A stretch of 64,000 bases of DNA from Devosia sp. A8/3-2 (GCA_025452255.1 CP104974.1:3388156-3452155); one strand, 5' to 3'; counted from the stretch's first letter, positions 20,655-31,434 are shown. Made by a program: numbers and translations. Notes: generated from the letters alone by a model not told the origin.

Positions 20655-21571
20655 CTAGAAGCGGCCGGTCAGTTCGGCCATTGCGCCGTAGCGGAACAGC
20701 GACAGGCCCTTGAGCGCGTCGTTCTGGTAGATGTAGCTTTCGGGAGAAGCCGAGTCCCACCAGCGTCGTTGCGTGCTGGCTTCGCCGGTCAGCATCCGAG
20801 CGCGGCCACCAAAGCGAATGGCGATATTCTCGGTCGGGCGGAAGCCGATCATCAATTGTCCACTGGCGCCGTAGAGAGCGCCGGTCAGGTGATCCTGCAT
20901 GCGGTTGACGTCAACCCCCGGATATTCTGGGTCGTAGAGGGATATTCCGCGGAAGAGCCTAAGGCGTACGCGTAAGGCATAATCGCAGCTTCGGCTTCGA
21001 TGTCGAACATGTCGTTGATGTCGGCACGAGCGGTCAACCCCGAGCGCAGGGCGTGGATATTGAGGCCATCGAGGCTTTCGACATCCAAGCGGTTGCGGTC
21101 GGGCGATTCACGGAAGAACTGGTAGCCAACCAACCCGCCAAGCCTGAACGTTTCATTGCCAAACGGGGTGTAGCCGAAATCGGCGCCGGCATAGCCGATC
21201 TGACCGCCCTCAAAGCTGTTGTCACCTGTGAGGCCGGGGCCATCATAGTCGCCAGTCGTTGCGATGGCGTAGCCCGCCTGCCCTTTGACGAACGTGCTGG
21301 TATAGTCGTCGTCAATGCGGAGATGCCCTTCGAGGATGTGGCTGGTGTCCTTGGCGGTGTATTCGCCGGCGCCTGTATCAACGCTTTGCTCACCCAAAGA
21401 ATACCAGTAGCGCAGGCCAGTCTCGAAGCGTAGCGGGCCTTGGGCGCTCTGTTCCCAGCCGGGTTCGTAGGAGGGCCGCATATCGGGGAACATCGGATAG
21501 TCGGCGGCCAGAGCGGGTATGGCAGGGCCGAGAGCCAATATCGCGGCGGCGCTGAACAGGGAGCGCTTCAT
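20655..21571 (-). CDS. Outer-membrane beta-barrel protein, one frame break
   Basis: A cleavable signal peptide (SLFSAAAILALGPAIPALAA) is followed by alternating amphipathic strands (LRFETGLRYWYSLG, GGLVGYQFFRESP, IAIRFGGRARMLTG) and a terminal phenylalanine (AMAELTGRF), typical for BAM-assembled barrels. A break near 20930 is repaired as SLYDPEYPGVDVNRMQDH. It resembles the opacity/Omp25-31-like outer-membrane proteins of Hyphomicrobiales, but I cannot name a closer family or function. Confidence 0.75.
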
Positions 21572-21687
21572 GACGATCTCCAGAACGTGGACCCTTTCTG
21601 GGTCGTTCAGGAAATTTATGGGTCATTAGGGTTAATGTTCCGCTAAACGGCGGATTGGGGTTTGGGCGGGGGCTCGTGCCCCCTGCC

Positions 21688-23066
21688 CTATTCGCCGGCG
21701 ATGCGGGTTTCGCGCGGGGGCTTTTGGGCGTGGACTTCTTCGGCGACGAGGAAGGCCAGTTCCAGCGCCTCGGCTCGCGTTGAGGCGGGGGTCGCAATAG
21801 GTGTGGTAGCGGTCCGAAAGGGAGGCTTCGGTGACGGCCGAGACGCCGCCGACGCATTCGGTGACGTCGTCGCCGGTCATTTCGATATGCACGCCGCCGG
21901 CATAGGTGCCCATGTCGCGGTGGATTTCGAAGAAGCTCTTCACTTCCGACAGCACCCGATCAAACGGGCGGGTCTTGTAGCCGGTCGAGGCCTTGATGGT
22001 GTTGCCATGCATCGGATCGGAGCACCAGACGACGGTGCGGCCGGCGCGCTGCACTGTTTCGATCAGGCGCGGCAGGTGATCGTGGATCTTGTCGGAGCCA
22101 GAAACGGGCGATCAGGGTGATGCGGCCGGCCTCATCGGTGGGGTTGAGGCGGTCGAGCAGGCGCAGCAGGTCTTCGCTGCTGAGGGTCGGGCCGCATTTG
22201 ATGCCGATGGGGTTCTTGATGCCGGCGAAATATTCGACATGTGCCGCATCGGGCTGACGGGTGCGGTCGCCGATCCACAGCATGTGGCCGGAGGTGGCAT
22301 ACCAATCATTGGTGATGGAGTCGCGGCGGGTCAGGGCCTCTTCATAGCCGAGCAGCAGGGCTTCGTGGCTGGTGAAGAAACTGGTCTGGCGCAGGGCCGG
22401 CGTGTTGTCGGGATTAAGGCCGAGCGCGGCCATGAAGGTGATGGCATCGTCGATCTTGCGCGCTGACTTCCTCGTAGCGCGGATACCAGTTGGAGCCCTT
22501 CATGAACCCAACGGTCCATTCGTGGATGCGGGTCAGTTCGGCATAGCCGCCCATGGAGAAGGCGCGCAGCAGATTGAGCGTGGCGGCCGACTGGCGATAG
22601 GCCTGCAGCATGCGATCGGGATCGGGGATGCGGGAGGCTTCGGTGAAGCCGATATCGTTGATGATGTCGCCGCGATAGCTGGGCAGCTCGACGCCATCGA
22701 TGGTTTCGGTATCGGCGGAACGCGGCTTGGCAGAATTGGCCGGCGACGCGGCCGACCTTGACCACGGGCTTACTGGCGCCATGGGTCAGCACCACGGCCA
22801 TTTGCAGGAAGACGCGGAAGAAGTCGTGGATGTGATCGGCGCCATGCTCAGCAAAGCTCTCGGCGCAATCGCCGCCCTGCAGCAGGAAGGCATCGCCACG
22901 CGCGACAGCGGCCAGCTTGGACTTGAGATCGCGCGCCTCGCCGGCAAAAACCAGTGGCGGGAAAGTGCCCAATTGGCGCTCGGCCTCGGCCAGAGCGGCG
23001 GCGTCGGGATAGGCCGGCACTGGGAAATGGGCTTGTCGCGCCAGCTATTGGGTGTCCAGTGGTCAT
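21688..23066 (-). CDS. aroG: Class II DAHP synthase, about six frame breaks
   Basis: It joins phosphoenolpyruvate and erythrose-4-phosphate, the first step of the shikimate pathway. Class II hallmarks: [40 protein letters not shown] ([16 protein letters not shown]), [16 protein letters not shown] and [12 protein letters not shown]. Breaks lie near 23060, 23010, 22740, 22460, 22095 and 21778; repaired, the C-terminus reads [13 protein letters not shown] and ends RIAGE with TAG at 21688-21690. The N-terminus follows the family pattern [11 protein letters not shown]. Length about 459 residues. Confidence 0.9.
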
Positions 23067-23110
23067 ATCGGGTCTCGCTCAGCGCGGGTTACGGATTGTT
23101 GCGGGGCGGA

Positions 23111-23440
23111 ATACCAAGGCTGGCGGGGCGGGACAAGGATATTCGGGGTGGGCTTTGGTATGAGGGTGTGCGGAAGCGCCGCCTGTGCTGCGGTTGTCGG
23201 ATAGACGGACGGACCCCGAGACCAGATTCGCCTCGTGAGTAGATAAATATGAGGCGCAACTTGCCTCGGGGTGCCGGGCCTTGGTCGGAAGGCGGCATCG
23301 CGACCCCAGCAGGGGACCATAGCCCTCCTGCCCGCTGATCCGTCCGCACATCCCGGAGCGAGGCGCGACCCCCACTCCCCCGGCTGGCATCCGGACGCCG
23401 GTCGCTGCAGCGCCGCCCGTGTTCCGGATGATGGACGGAT
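23111..23440. other. Intergenic region with stacked inverted repeats (possible structured RNA)
   Basis: The gap of about 430 bases between aroG and gor has no credible gene but several perfect dyads: ATACCAA (23111) with TTGGTAT (about 23161); ACCCCGAG (23213) with CTCGGGGT (23265), enclosing CGCCTC/GAGGCG; ATCCGTCC (23338) with GGACGGAT (23433), enclosing ATCCGG/CCGGAT and the palindrome CGCTGCAGCG (23403). Known hallmarks of tmRNA, RNase P RNA or SRP RNA were not found. It could be a structured transcript, a leader of aroG, or a REP/MITE-like repeat. Confidence 0.4.
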
Positions 23441-23502
23441 GATGCCACGGGATTTTGGGAGGGGGATAAGATGGATAAGTCGGAGGATCCGTGCGTGTTA
23501 GT

Positions 23503-24880
23503 TCAGCCGCCGACCTTCTGCCCATCCCGATAGATGTAGCTGGGCGCTTTGAAGGTCACCAATTCTTCGGCCGCACTCGGATGGAGTGCAATCGCGCGGT
23601 CGAAATCGGCCTTGGTGGCGGTCATGCCCATGGGGATAGCGATGAGCTGGATCATTTCGGCCGCGCTCGGGCCAAGGATGTGGCAGCCCAGCACCTTGCC
23701 GCCGTCCTTTTCGGTGATGAGCTTGAGCACCATGCGCTCGGTGCGCGTGGAGAGCGTGTTCATCATCGGGCGGAAGCGGGCGAGGTAGATGTCGACATCG
23801 CCATGGGTGGCAGCCTCGGCTTCGGTGAGGCCGATGACGCCGATTTCGGGCTCGGCAAAGACCGCCGTGGGAATCTGGGAGTGATCGACGGCGAGTTTGT
23901 TATTGTTGAACACGGTCTCTGCGAAATACCAGCCTTCGCGAATGGCGACCGGGGTCAGCGCGGCGCGGCCGGTGACGTCGCCCACCGCGTAGATGGAGGG
24001 GCACGAGGTCTGCGAATAGGCATCGACCGCGATGGCGCCGGCCGGGGTCAGCTTGACGCCGGCGGTTTCAAGGCCAAGACCGCGCACATTGGGATTGCGG
24101 CCCGTAGCGAACATGACCGCGCCATAGGGGGCGGTGACGCCATCGCTGAAGGTGGTGGAGATGTCGTTACCGTGCTTGGACAGGGACTTGATGGTGGTCT
24201 GGTAGATCAGCTTGATGCCGCGATCGGTCAGCCCGGCTTCGAGGCCCCGGCGCATATCGTCGTCAAAGCCGCGCAGGATGCAATCGCCGCGATAGATGAT
24301 GGTGGTATCGACGCCCGTGCCAGCGAAGATGGTGGCGAATTCGACTGCGATATAGCCACCGCCCTCGATGAGGATGGAGTGCGGTAGCGCCGGTAGATCG
24401 AAGGCCTCATTGGAGGTGATGCCCAATTGGTAGCCGGGAATGGGCGGCACGAAGGGGGCAGCACCGGTGGCGACGAGGATATATTTTGCCGTCAGGTCAC
24501 GGCTGCCCCCACGAGATGGACCGTATTGGGGCCGGTGACCAGCGCACGATCCTTGATGATCTCGACGCCGGGCTTTTCCGGGTTGGAGGTATAGGCGTGC
24601 TCGAGCCGGGTGATTTCCTTTTCCTTGGCGGCGACCAAAGTGGGCCAATCAAAGGAGGCATCAACCTGCCAGCCGAAGCTGGACGCAACATCGAACAGGT
24701 CGCTGAAGCGGCTGGCATAGACATAGAGCTTTTTGGGCACGCAGCCGCGAATGACGCAGGTGCCCCCGACACGGAATTCCTCGATGATCGCGACTTTAGC
24801 GCCGTAGGTGGCGGCCATGCGGGCGGCGCGCACGCCCCCGAGCCAGCGCCAATGACAACGAGATCGTAAGTGTCGGACAT
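23503..24880 (-). CDS. gor: Glutathione-disulfide reductase, two frame breaks
   Basis: An FAD/NADPH flavoprotein that reduces oxidised glutathione. It has the FAD-binding GAGSGGVRAAR (recovered after a break near 24840), redox-active disulfide GGTCVIRGCVPKK, a NADPH-binding segment around ILIEGGGYIAVEFA, and FATGRNPN; the C-terminal interface domain carries the catalytic region IALHPSAAEELVTF. A second break lies near 24500. Joined length about 459 residues. The rpiA-DUF2059-gor order is seen in many Rhizobiales. A terminator separates it from DUF2059, so it probably has its own promoter. Confidence 0.92.
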
Positions 24881-24939
24881 GCTGACTCCGCTGGCTGGTT
24901 ATATCGTCTAATACCGATGAATATCGGATGGCGCATCGT

Positions 24940-24965
24940 AAAAAGACCCCGCACAAGGCGGGGTC
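24940..24965 (-). terminator. Rho-independent terminator after DUF2059
   Basis: On the minus strand GACCCCGC, a short loop, and GCGGGGTC are followed by TTTTTAC. It lies 23 bases after the DUF2059 stop and 60 bases before the gor start. Confidence 0.88.
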
Positions 24966-24987
24966 AAATTCGTGGGCCAGTGGCAGG

Positions 24988-25503
24988 CTAGAGCTGCACG
25001 CCTTGGGCACGCAATTCGGCACGGACCTTGGCGTAGAATTCCTGCTGCAGCGTATTGGTGAACACGGTCAGCACGCGCTGGATATCGGTATTCACCTCGG
25101 CATTGGCACAGGACAGCTTCACGCCGGTGGGCGATTCATAGAAGGTGACGATTTCCTGCAGTTCGGCCGCAGTAAAGCGGACCGCATAGACACGGGCAAA
25201 CTGATCGAGCAGCTCGCTCTTGCGGCCCTTATATTCCTCAAGCGTCTTGGTGATAGCGGCATCGGTCTGCTCGCTCAGCTCGGGATTCTGCTGCACGATC
25301 TGGCGCATGGTATCGATCGCGGTCTGCACCAGCGTAATCTCGTAGATAGCAGCGCGATCGGTCAGATCGATATATTTGCGCGCCAGCGCCAATTGCTCGG
25401 GCGCCACTTCCTGCGCAAAGGCCGGAACCGACAGGCCGAGCATGCTCACGCTCAAAGCAACTGCCACCAGCGCCTTGGAGCGCTTCAACACACCGGTCAT
25501 CAT
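24988..25503 (-). CDS. DUF2059 exported protein
   Basis: A signal peptide (SKALVAVALSVSMLGLSVPAFAQ) precedes a helical DUF2059 domain with repeated amphipathic helices (ELLDQFARVYAVRFTAAELQEIVTFYESPTGVKL). The family is periplasmic with no established activity. The ATG at 25501-25503 is chosen because AGGATGG lies 8 bases upstream; a longer frame to 25536 exists. It is the middle gene of the conserved rpiA-DUF2059-gor block and is followed by a strong terminator. The frame is intact. Confidence 0.85.
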   Translation of the reverse strand: MMTGVLKRSKALVAVALSVSMLGLSVPAFAQEVAPEQLALARKYIDLTDRAAIYEITLVQTAIDTMRQIVQQNPELSEQTDAAITKTLEEYKGRKSELLDQFARVYAVRFTAAELQEIVTFYESPTGVKLSCANAEVNTDIQRVLTVFTNTLQQEFYAKVRAELRAQGVQL

Positions 25504-25537
25504 CGAAATATCCATCCTGTTCGAATCCACCCTCATT

Positions 25538-26227
25538 TCATACTCGGATGGTTCTTACGCCATCCGGCATCGCGACATAAGCCTTCTTGCACATCTGGAG
25601 GAACAGCCCGTGCTGCACGACGCCGGCAATGTCCAGTAAATCCCGTGACAGCGCTTCTGGCTGCGAAATGCGGCCAAAAAATGCATCAAGGATCAAGTGG
25701 CCGCCATCGGTGACATAGGACTCTCCGTCCTTGGTTTGCCGCAGTTTGAGGCCGCCTTGCGCACCATGGGCCGCATTCACTTCGGCAATGGCGCGTGGGT
25801 GGCGCCCGGGCCAAAGCGGTTGACCTCGATGGGCAGCGGGAACTTGCCGAGCGTGTCGACCAGCTTGGAGCCATCGGCAATCACGATCATGACATCGGAA
25901 GCGGCAGCGACGATCTTTTCGCAGCAGCAGCGCCCCTGCCCCTTTGATGAGGTTGAGCGCCGGATCGATCTCGTCGGCGCCATCGACGGTGATGTCGAGC
26001 CGGTCGAGGGTTTCGAGGTTGGAGAGGGGAATGCCCGGGCTCTCGGCTTGCCTTGCCGTGACTTCGGAGGTGGGCACGCAGATGCAGTCGAAACCCCGGG
26101 CGACTTTTGCGCCCAGCAGATCGACGAAATGCCGGGCCGTCGAGCCGGTACCCAGCCCCAGCCGCATGCCGGGCCGCACCTCGGTCAGCGCCATGGCTGC
26201 GGCCCGGCGCTTGAGATCATCATTCAT
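25538..26227 (-). CDS. rpiA: Ribose-5-phosphate isomerase A, two frame breaks
   Basis: It interconverts ribose-5-phosphate and ribulose-5-phosphate in the pentose phosphate pathway. RpiA motifs are clear: [39 protein letters not shown] and the active-site stretch [20 protein letters not shown]. Breaks occur near 25930 (GCAGCAGCAG region) and 25790. The ATG at 26225-26227 ([14 protein letters not shown]) matches the usual family start. Joined length is about 230 residues. It lies divergently from the L,D-transpeptidase gene, with about 250 bases between them. Confidence 0.92.
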   Translation of the reverse strand: MNDDLKRRAAAMALTEVRPGMRLGLGTGSTARHFVDLLGAKVARGFDCICVPTSEVTARQAESPGIPLSNLETLDRLDITVDGADEIDPALNLIKGAGALLLRKDRRCRFRCHDRDCRWLQAGRHARQVPAAHRGQPLWPGRHPRAIAEVNAAHGAQGGLKLRQTKDGESYVTDGGHLILDAFFGRISQPEALSRDLLDIAGVVQHGLFLQMCKKAYVAMPDGVRTIRV

Positions 26228-26481
26228 GGCAGAGCCCTCCTCGTCATTGGCCGCCCAAATGCCGGGCCGACGCGGGCAAGTCAATGCACCGAAAGGAGAG
26301 GGATCACGGAACGGTGAGCTCTTTTTGTAACGACTCGGCAACACAATTTGGTGAACATGTCCGGAGTGTGGCGGAAACGGGGCAACCACCCTTCCTGCTG
26401 TTTTGTAAACCGCGTAAGCAAATCGTCATTGATCCGATGGGCGAATCGCCAGCCCGTCTATTTTCAGAGGCCAGTCGTCAG

Positions 26482-27075
26482 ATGTCCAAATTCAGAACAG
26501 CCGCGGCAATCGGGCTGTCGATACTTTTGTCGGTGTCATTGACCATGCCCAGCATGGCCGCCCGCGTCTACAATGCGGATACCAATACACAGGAAGAGCC
26601 CAGCGTCGCCAAAACGCGCAATCGCGGCGGCAGCCCGATCAAGCGGGAAACGATCGAATATACGAGCAATTACAAGCCCGGCACCATCGTGATCGAAACC
26701 GGCGAACGCCGGCTTTATCTGGTGCTCGAAGATGGCAAGGCCATCCGCTATGGCGTGGGCGTGGGCCGCGACGGCTTCACCCGGTCGGGTAGCCACCGCG
26801 TTACCCGCAAGGCCGAGTGGCCGGGCTGGACACCGCCGCCGGCCATGCGCAAGCGCGTGCCGGACCTGCCCGCCTATATGCCCGGTGGCCCGGACAATCC
26901 GCTGGGCGCCCGTGCGCTCTATATCGGTTCGACGCTGTATCGCGTGCATGGCACATCCGAGCCACGGTCGATCGGCCGGGCCGTTTCATCCGGCTGCATC
27001 CGCCTGACCAATGAAGACGTGACCGATCTTTATGAACGTGTCCGGGTTGGCGCGCTGATCGTCGTAAAGCACTAA
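26482..27075 (+). CDS. L,D-transpeptidase (YkuD/ErfK family)
   Basis: A signal peptide (AAAIGLSILLSVSLTMPSMAA) precedes a YkuD catalytic domain: IVIETGERRLYLVLEDGK at its start, and the active-site HGTSEPRSIG...SSGCIRL with catalytic histidine and cysteine. These periplasmic enzymes make 3-3 peptidoglycan cross-links or attach proteins to the wall. The ATG at 26482 is preferred since it starts the signal peptide directly and has AGAGG upstream; longer in-frame starts exist. Intact, monocistronic, followed by a terminator. Confidence 0.9.
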   Translation: MSKFRTAAAIGLSILLSVSLTMPSMAARVYNADTNTQEEPSVAKTRNRGGSPIKRETIEYTSNYKPGTIVIETGERRLYLVLEDGKAIRYGVGVGRDGFTRSGSHRVTRKAEWPGWTPPPAMRKRVPDLPAYMPGGPDNPLGARALYIGSTLYRVHGTSEPRSIGRAVSSGCIRLTNEDVTDLYERVRVGALIVVKH

Positions 27076-27091
27076 CGGCGACCGAATATTG

Positions 27092-27121
27092 AAAAGCCGT
27101 CTCTTCGGAGGCGGCTTTTTT
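27092..27121 (+). terminator. Rho-independent terminator of the L,D-transpeptidase gene
   Basis: AAAAGCCGTCTC, TTCG loop, GAGGCGGCTTTTTTT: an 11-12 bp stem with one G-T pair and a T-run, 17 bases after the stop. Confidence 0.92.
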
Positions 27122-27171
27122 GTTTGTGAGATGGCTTTGAAAGCATCCCGGAAGCGACTAGATTTGCAGCC

Positions 27172-28238
27172 ATGACGACTAATCCAGCACCGGCCCGCCC
27201 CCTCGTCGACCGTTTCGGCCGGCACATTTCCTATCTCCGGATTTCGGTGACGGATCGGTGCGATTTCCGCTGCGTCTATTGCATGGCCGAGGACATGCAA
27301 TTTCTCCCTAAAAGGAGATACTGAGCTTTGCCGAAATCGAGACCATCGCCACCGCTTTCGTCACGCGTGGCGTGACACGGTTGCGGTTGACCGGCGGCGA
27401 GCCGCTGGTACGGCGCGACATTATCGAATTGGTACGCAGCTCGGGCCGGCATATCGGGCATGGGCTGGATGAATTGACCATGACCACCAATGGCAGCCAA
27501 TTGGCCAAGCATGCCGAGGCGCTGGTGGCGGCCGGGATGCGGCGGATCAATGTGTCGCTCGATACGCTCGACGCTGAGCGTTTCCAGGCGATCACCCGGC
27601 GGGGGCGCCTGGAGGATGTGCTCGGTGGGATTGACGCGGCACAGGCGGCCGGCCTCAAGATCAAGATTAATATGGTGGCGATGCGCGGCGTCAATGACGA
27701 CGAGATCGAGCCGATGATGGCTCAGGCGCATGGGCGCGGCATGGGGCTGACGCTGATCGAGGGCATGCCGCTGGGCGAAGTGGGCATTGACCGCGTCGAT
27801 AGCTATCTGCCGTTGCGCGAATTGCGCGACCGGTTGGCCAAACGCTATACGCTGGAAAAGCTGGACCACCGCACCGGGGGCCCTGCCCGTTATGCCTGCG
27901 TGGCCGAGACCGGCGGCATATTGGGTTTCATCACGCCGATGAGCCACAATTTCTGCGAAAGCTGCAATCGCGTGCGGCTGACGGCGACCGGGCAATTGTT
28001 CCTGTGTTTGGGACAAGAAGACCGGGTGAGCCTGCGCGATGCCCTGCGCGAAGGTGGCGCCGAAGCACTGGACGCGGCGCTCGACCGAGCCATGCTGATC
28101 AAGCCCAAGGGGCATGATTTCGTCATCGACCGCGCGCGACCGGAACCGGCGCTGGGGCGGCATATGAGTGTGACGGGGGTAGGTCTGCTCGGCCACAATT
28201 GGCCAGAGGCAAGACCCCTCGTCATAGATTGCGCTTAG
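27172..28238 (+). CDS. moaA: GTP 3',8-cyclase (molybdenum cofactor), at least one frame break
   Basis: A radical SAM enzyme making cyclic pterin from GTP in molybdopterin synthesis. The N-terminal cluster motif is [16 protein letters not shown] binds SAM, and the second cluster is CESCNRVRL with a later cysteine in LFLC. A missing A near 27311 (CCTAAAAGGAG) splits residues 1-46 from the rest; repaired it reads [13 protein letters not shown]. The family normally ends SVTGG; here a slip in the GGGGG run at 28175 probably hides a stop at 28180-28182, so the extra tail to 28238 may be false. Confidence 0.9.
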
Positions 28239-28637
28239 CGGCCCTCTAACCGTTCGGCCAGTTCGATGACGATGCCATCGGGGTCGCGGCAGAAGGCGAC
28301 GCGTTTGAACATTTCGGTGTTGTGGGCGGCGCGCGGATATTCGACGATTTCGGTGCCGCTGGCTTCAAGTTCGGCGATCAGGCCATCGACATCGGTGACG
28401 GCCGGGGTGAGGTGGCGCATGCCCGCTTCGAGCGGGGGCACATCACGCGAGCGAGTGATGTGTCCGTTTGGCGCGAAGACTTCGAGCATGCCCCCGCCAG
28501 CATCGAGAAAGGCCATTTCGCCGCGTGGCTGCTGTTTGCGCAGCACGAGCTTGAGGCCGAGCTGGTCGCAATAAAAGGCAATCGTCCGATCGAGATCGGA
28601 CGAGGTGACGCTCGATATGTTCAAAGCCAACAAGCAT
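28235..28637 (-). CDS. VOC/glyoxalase-fold protein, probable frame break near the start
   Basis: A 130-residue protein with two beta-alpha-beta-beta-beta repeats: [30 protein letters not shown], then [21 protein letters not shown] and [16 protein letters not shown]. The metal-ligand glutamate of repeat 2 (IVIEL) is present. Family members include glyoxalase I-like enzymes and dioxygenases; substrate unknown. An ATG at 28635-28637 (MLVGFEHI) followed by a slip near 28617 gives the natural N-terminus; otherwise a TTG at 28633 would be needed. Confidence 0.78.
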
Positions 28638-28641
28638 GGGC

Positions 28642-29127
28642 TTATTTGTCGTCGTCGACGACGATGGCGAAATCGAGCGGCAGAGCGGTGGTGTATTTGA
28701 TCTGCCCCATGGCGAAGGCGGAACTGACATCGGTCAGATTGATCTTTGAAATCAGGCGCTTGTAGAAGGTGTCGTAGGCGCCGATATCGGGCACCACGAC
28801 GCGCATCAGATAGTCGACATCGCCGCTCATGCGGTAAAATTCCACGACTTCGGGGAATTCGTCGATGACGCCGGCAAATTTGCGCATCCAGCCTTCATTG
28901 TGCTCATTGGTCTTGACTGAGACAAAGACGGTGACGCCGACATTGACCTTGGCCGGATCGAGCACGGCGACGCGGCGCTGGATGACGCCATCTTCTTCCA
29001 TCTTCTGGATACGGCGCCAGCATGGAGTGGTCGAAAGGCCCACCTTGCGGCCGATTTCGGCCACCGGCATGGTCGCATCCTTTTGCAGAAGCGTGAGAAT
29101 TTTCCGGTCGATCTTGTCCAATGCCAT
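28642..29127 (-). CDS. Lrp/AsnC-family transcriptional regulator
   Basis: A 161-residue regulator with an N-terminal HTH (RKILTLLQKDATMPVAEIGRKVGLSTTPCWRRIQKMEEDG) and a C-terminal RAM ligand-binding/oligomerisation domain (VEFYRMSGDVDYLMRVVVPD). It probably senses an amino acid and regulates transport or metabolism genes; targets are unknown. The frame is intact and starts at an ATG after about 125 bases of upstream gap. The VOC gene follows a few bases downstream and may be cotranscribed. Confidence 0.9.
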   Translation of the reverse strand: MALDKIDRKILTLLQKDATMPVAEIGRKVGLSTTPCWRRIQKMEEDGVIQRRVAVLDPAKVNVGVTVFVSVKTNEHNEGWMRKFAGVIDEFPEVVEFYRMSGDVDYLMRVVVPDIGAYDTFYKRLISKINLTDVSSAFAMGQIKYTTALPLDFAIVVDDDK

Positions 29128-29254
29128 AAACGCCCCCGCGAAATGAGATTTCCAGGACGAGGCCATTCCGTCCTGAATTTGGCAGATTAACTGCCACACC
29201 CGGCGGTCAAACGCAATAATCTTCCTCTTTTGAAGATGACGGTAATGTTCATCT

Positions 29255-29791
29255 TTAGGGCAACAGGCTGCCGAGCCAACCGAGGAAACTGCTCGGGCGC
29301 GGATGATCGTCGCGCCAATGGCGCGGTGTGTCAAAACCGCCGGCCCATATCCCCTTGCTGCCGGACCGGGCGGACTGTTCCTCGCCCCAATAGCGGCCCG
29401 ATGAAATGGCCAATCCCTCGGCCACCATGATGGCGGCAATGTCCTTGCCGCCGACGGTGCAGACCGCCAGCAGGCGCCCATATTGATCGTGATCTTCAGG
29501 ACGGCAATCGACTTTGCCGGATTTGAGCAATTGGGCCATCCGGTCGCGTGCAGTGCGGCCGCAGGGCCATTGCTTGCCGTTGCGATCGTCACAAGTCTGG
29601 GCGTATTCGGGGGCATCGATGCCGAGCAGGCGCACACGCTCGTCGCCCGGGCGGAAGCTATCACCATCGCTGGCGCGGGCATTGCCGGCAATGGGCGGCG
29701 GGGCGGGATCGAGCCGGGCGGCGACCGCCGCTGCGCCACCCAACAGGATGATCGCCAGCACGGCTCCAAAGCGCCCGCGAAAGGGTCGCAT
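29255..29791 (-). CDS. Exported thermonuclease-family (SNase-like) protein
   Basis: An N-terminal hydrophobic signal/anchor (GAVLAIILLGGAAAVAARL) is followed by an SNase OB-fold: SDGDSFRPGDERVRLLGIDAPEY, then CGRTARDRM, and DQYGRLLAVCTVGGKDIAAIMVAEGLA. The aspartates and arginines that bind calcium and phosphate in staphylococcal nuclease (DGD, RLLGIDAPE, YGR) are kept, though the first catalytic arginine is not clearly placed. It is a likely secreted or periplasmic nuclease. Intact. Confidence 0.85.
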   Translation of the reverse strand: MRPFRGRFGAVLAIILLGGAAAVAARLDPAPPPIAGNARASDGDSFRPGDERVRLLGIDAPEYAQTCDDRNGKQWPCGRTARDRMAQLLKSGKVDCRPEDHDQYGRLLAVCTVGGKDIAAIMVAEGLAISSGRYWGEEQSARSGSKGIWAGGFDTPRHWRDDHPRPSSFLGWLGSLLP

Positions 29792-29910
29792 CCAACGCTT
29801 ATATGAAGTCAGGATTTCACCACCCGTTAACTACGCGCCGCTAGTGTTTTGCCCGTGAGCGTAGCGAATGCGTTTCTGGTTCGCATCATTTAGTAACGAG
29901 TAAAAGTTTC

Positions 29911-31434
29911 ATGCCGCTTCAGTCGGCTGTCATCGATGCTGATGTCCGCTCGCAAATGGGGCGGGACGGCAAGCGCACAGCGCAAAAAACCGTTCTCGAC
30001 GCGCGGCAACGCTTGATGTCGAGTTCGGGTACGCGCGTCCTATGATTTCGAGCTGCTGCACGATTATGCGCAATCGCGCATTTCGGCGGCCCTGCCCATG
30101 GCCGCCATCGTGGTCATTCTCTCGGTTGTCGCCAGTCTTTGGGTTCCGGTGGTGTTCACCACACTGTGGGCCGCGGCGGTGTTGCTGGGCCTATTGATCG
30201 TGGTGATGGTAGCGAGCCGGTTCCGGCGGAGCGACCCTGCCAAGTTCAACGCCACCAACTGGACCACCACTTTCATCGCCGGCGAGATGATCTATGGCCT
30301 GTCCTGGTCGCTACTGGCGCTGTTTGCGCTGGTGGCGCCGGCCGACACGCTGACGCCCGTGATGTTTGCCATGGTGCTGGTGAGCGTTGCCGCCAATGCG
30401 GTGACCACCAATACCCTGCCCCCAGCGACGCTGATGAGCACGTTACCGGTGACGCTGACCGTGTCGGCAAACCTGATCGCGGTGGGCGGCACGCTCAATT
30501 ATACGCTGGCCGCCGTGGCAATCTGCGGCGAGGTCTTCTTCGTTTATCTGGCGCGGCAATTGCACAAATCAGAGCTGGAAACGATCACGCATCAGGCTGA
30601 AAAGGACGCGCTGATCAACGAGCTCGAGGAAGCTCGGCAGATGTCGGACGAGGCGCGGCGCCATGCCGAGCAAGCCAATATCGCCAAGTCGCAGTTCCTC
30701 GCCACGATGAGTCACGAATTGCGGACGCCGCTGAATGCGATTATCGGGTTTTCCGAGGTGCTGAAATCGGAGCTGCTGGGGACCCATCAGGTGCCGCAGT
30801 ACAAGGAATATGCCGGCGATATCCACGCCAGCGGGCAGCATTTGCTCAATCTGATCAACGAATTGCTCGACCTCAGCCGTATCGAAGCGGGCAAGTATGA
30901 CCTCAATGAAGAGGCCGTGTCGCTGGTGGATATTGCCGAAGACTGCCGCCGCATGATGGAATTGCGCGCCAAATCCAAGGGTATCGAGCTGGCCTATAAT
31001 GTGGGCAATAACCTGCCCAAGCTGTGGGGCGACGAGCGCGCCATCCGCCAAGTGGTGCTGAACCTGTTGAGCAATGCCATCAAGTTCACGCCGCAGAATG
31101 GCAAAGTGACGCTGGTGGTGACGCAGCGGCGATGGCGGGCAATTGGTGTCGGTCAAGGACAATGGGCCGGGCATTCCCGAGGACGAAATTGCCACCGTGC
31201 TGTCTTCGTTCGGCCGGGGTTCGCTGGCGCAAAAGACTGCCGAACAGGGCGCGGGCCCGGGCCTGCCGATCGTGCAGAAGATCATGGAACTGCATCAGGG
31301 CCGGTTCGACCTATTCTCCAAGCTCCGCTTCGGCACCGAAGTCATCGCCACCTTCCCCCGCGCGGGTGATGGATGCGCTGGCGCCCGTGGTGGAAAAGAA
31401 GAACCGGCTGGAGATCTATTCCGAGGCTGGTTAG
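29911..31434 (+). CDS. Membrane sensor histidine kinase (PleC/DivJ/PdhS-like), two frame breaks
   Basis: A cytoplasmic N-terminal segment (MPLQSAVIDADVRSQMG) leads into about six transmembrane helices (from AAIVVILSVVASLWVP to VAICGEVFFVYLA), a coiled coil (LINELEEARQMSDEARRHAEQ), the HisKA phosphoacceptor H-box FLATMSHELRTPLNAIIGFSE and an HATPase with N-box NLLSNAIKF, G1 DNGPGIPEDE and G2 GAGPGLPIV. Breaks lie near 30043 and 31125. The H-box and ATPase match the alphaproteobacterial cell-cycle kinase group, but the signal is unknown and no response regulator is adjacent. Confidence 0.85.

Noticed and set aside
23213..23272. 6S, SRP, tmRNA or RNase P RNA in the aroG-gor gap
   Set aside because: Stems exist, but the conserved sequence elements of these RNAs are not found on either strand.
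23079..23525. Long minus-strand frame in the aroG-gor gap
   Set aside because: Low-complexity Pro/Arg/Ser composition, no ribosome site or domain, and it overlaps gor; the DNA is better explained by stacked inverted repeats.
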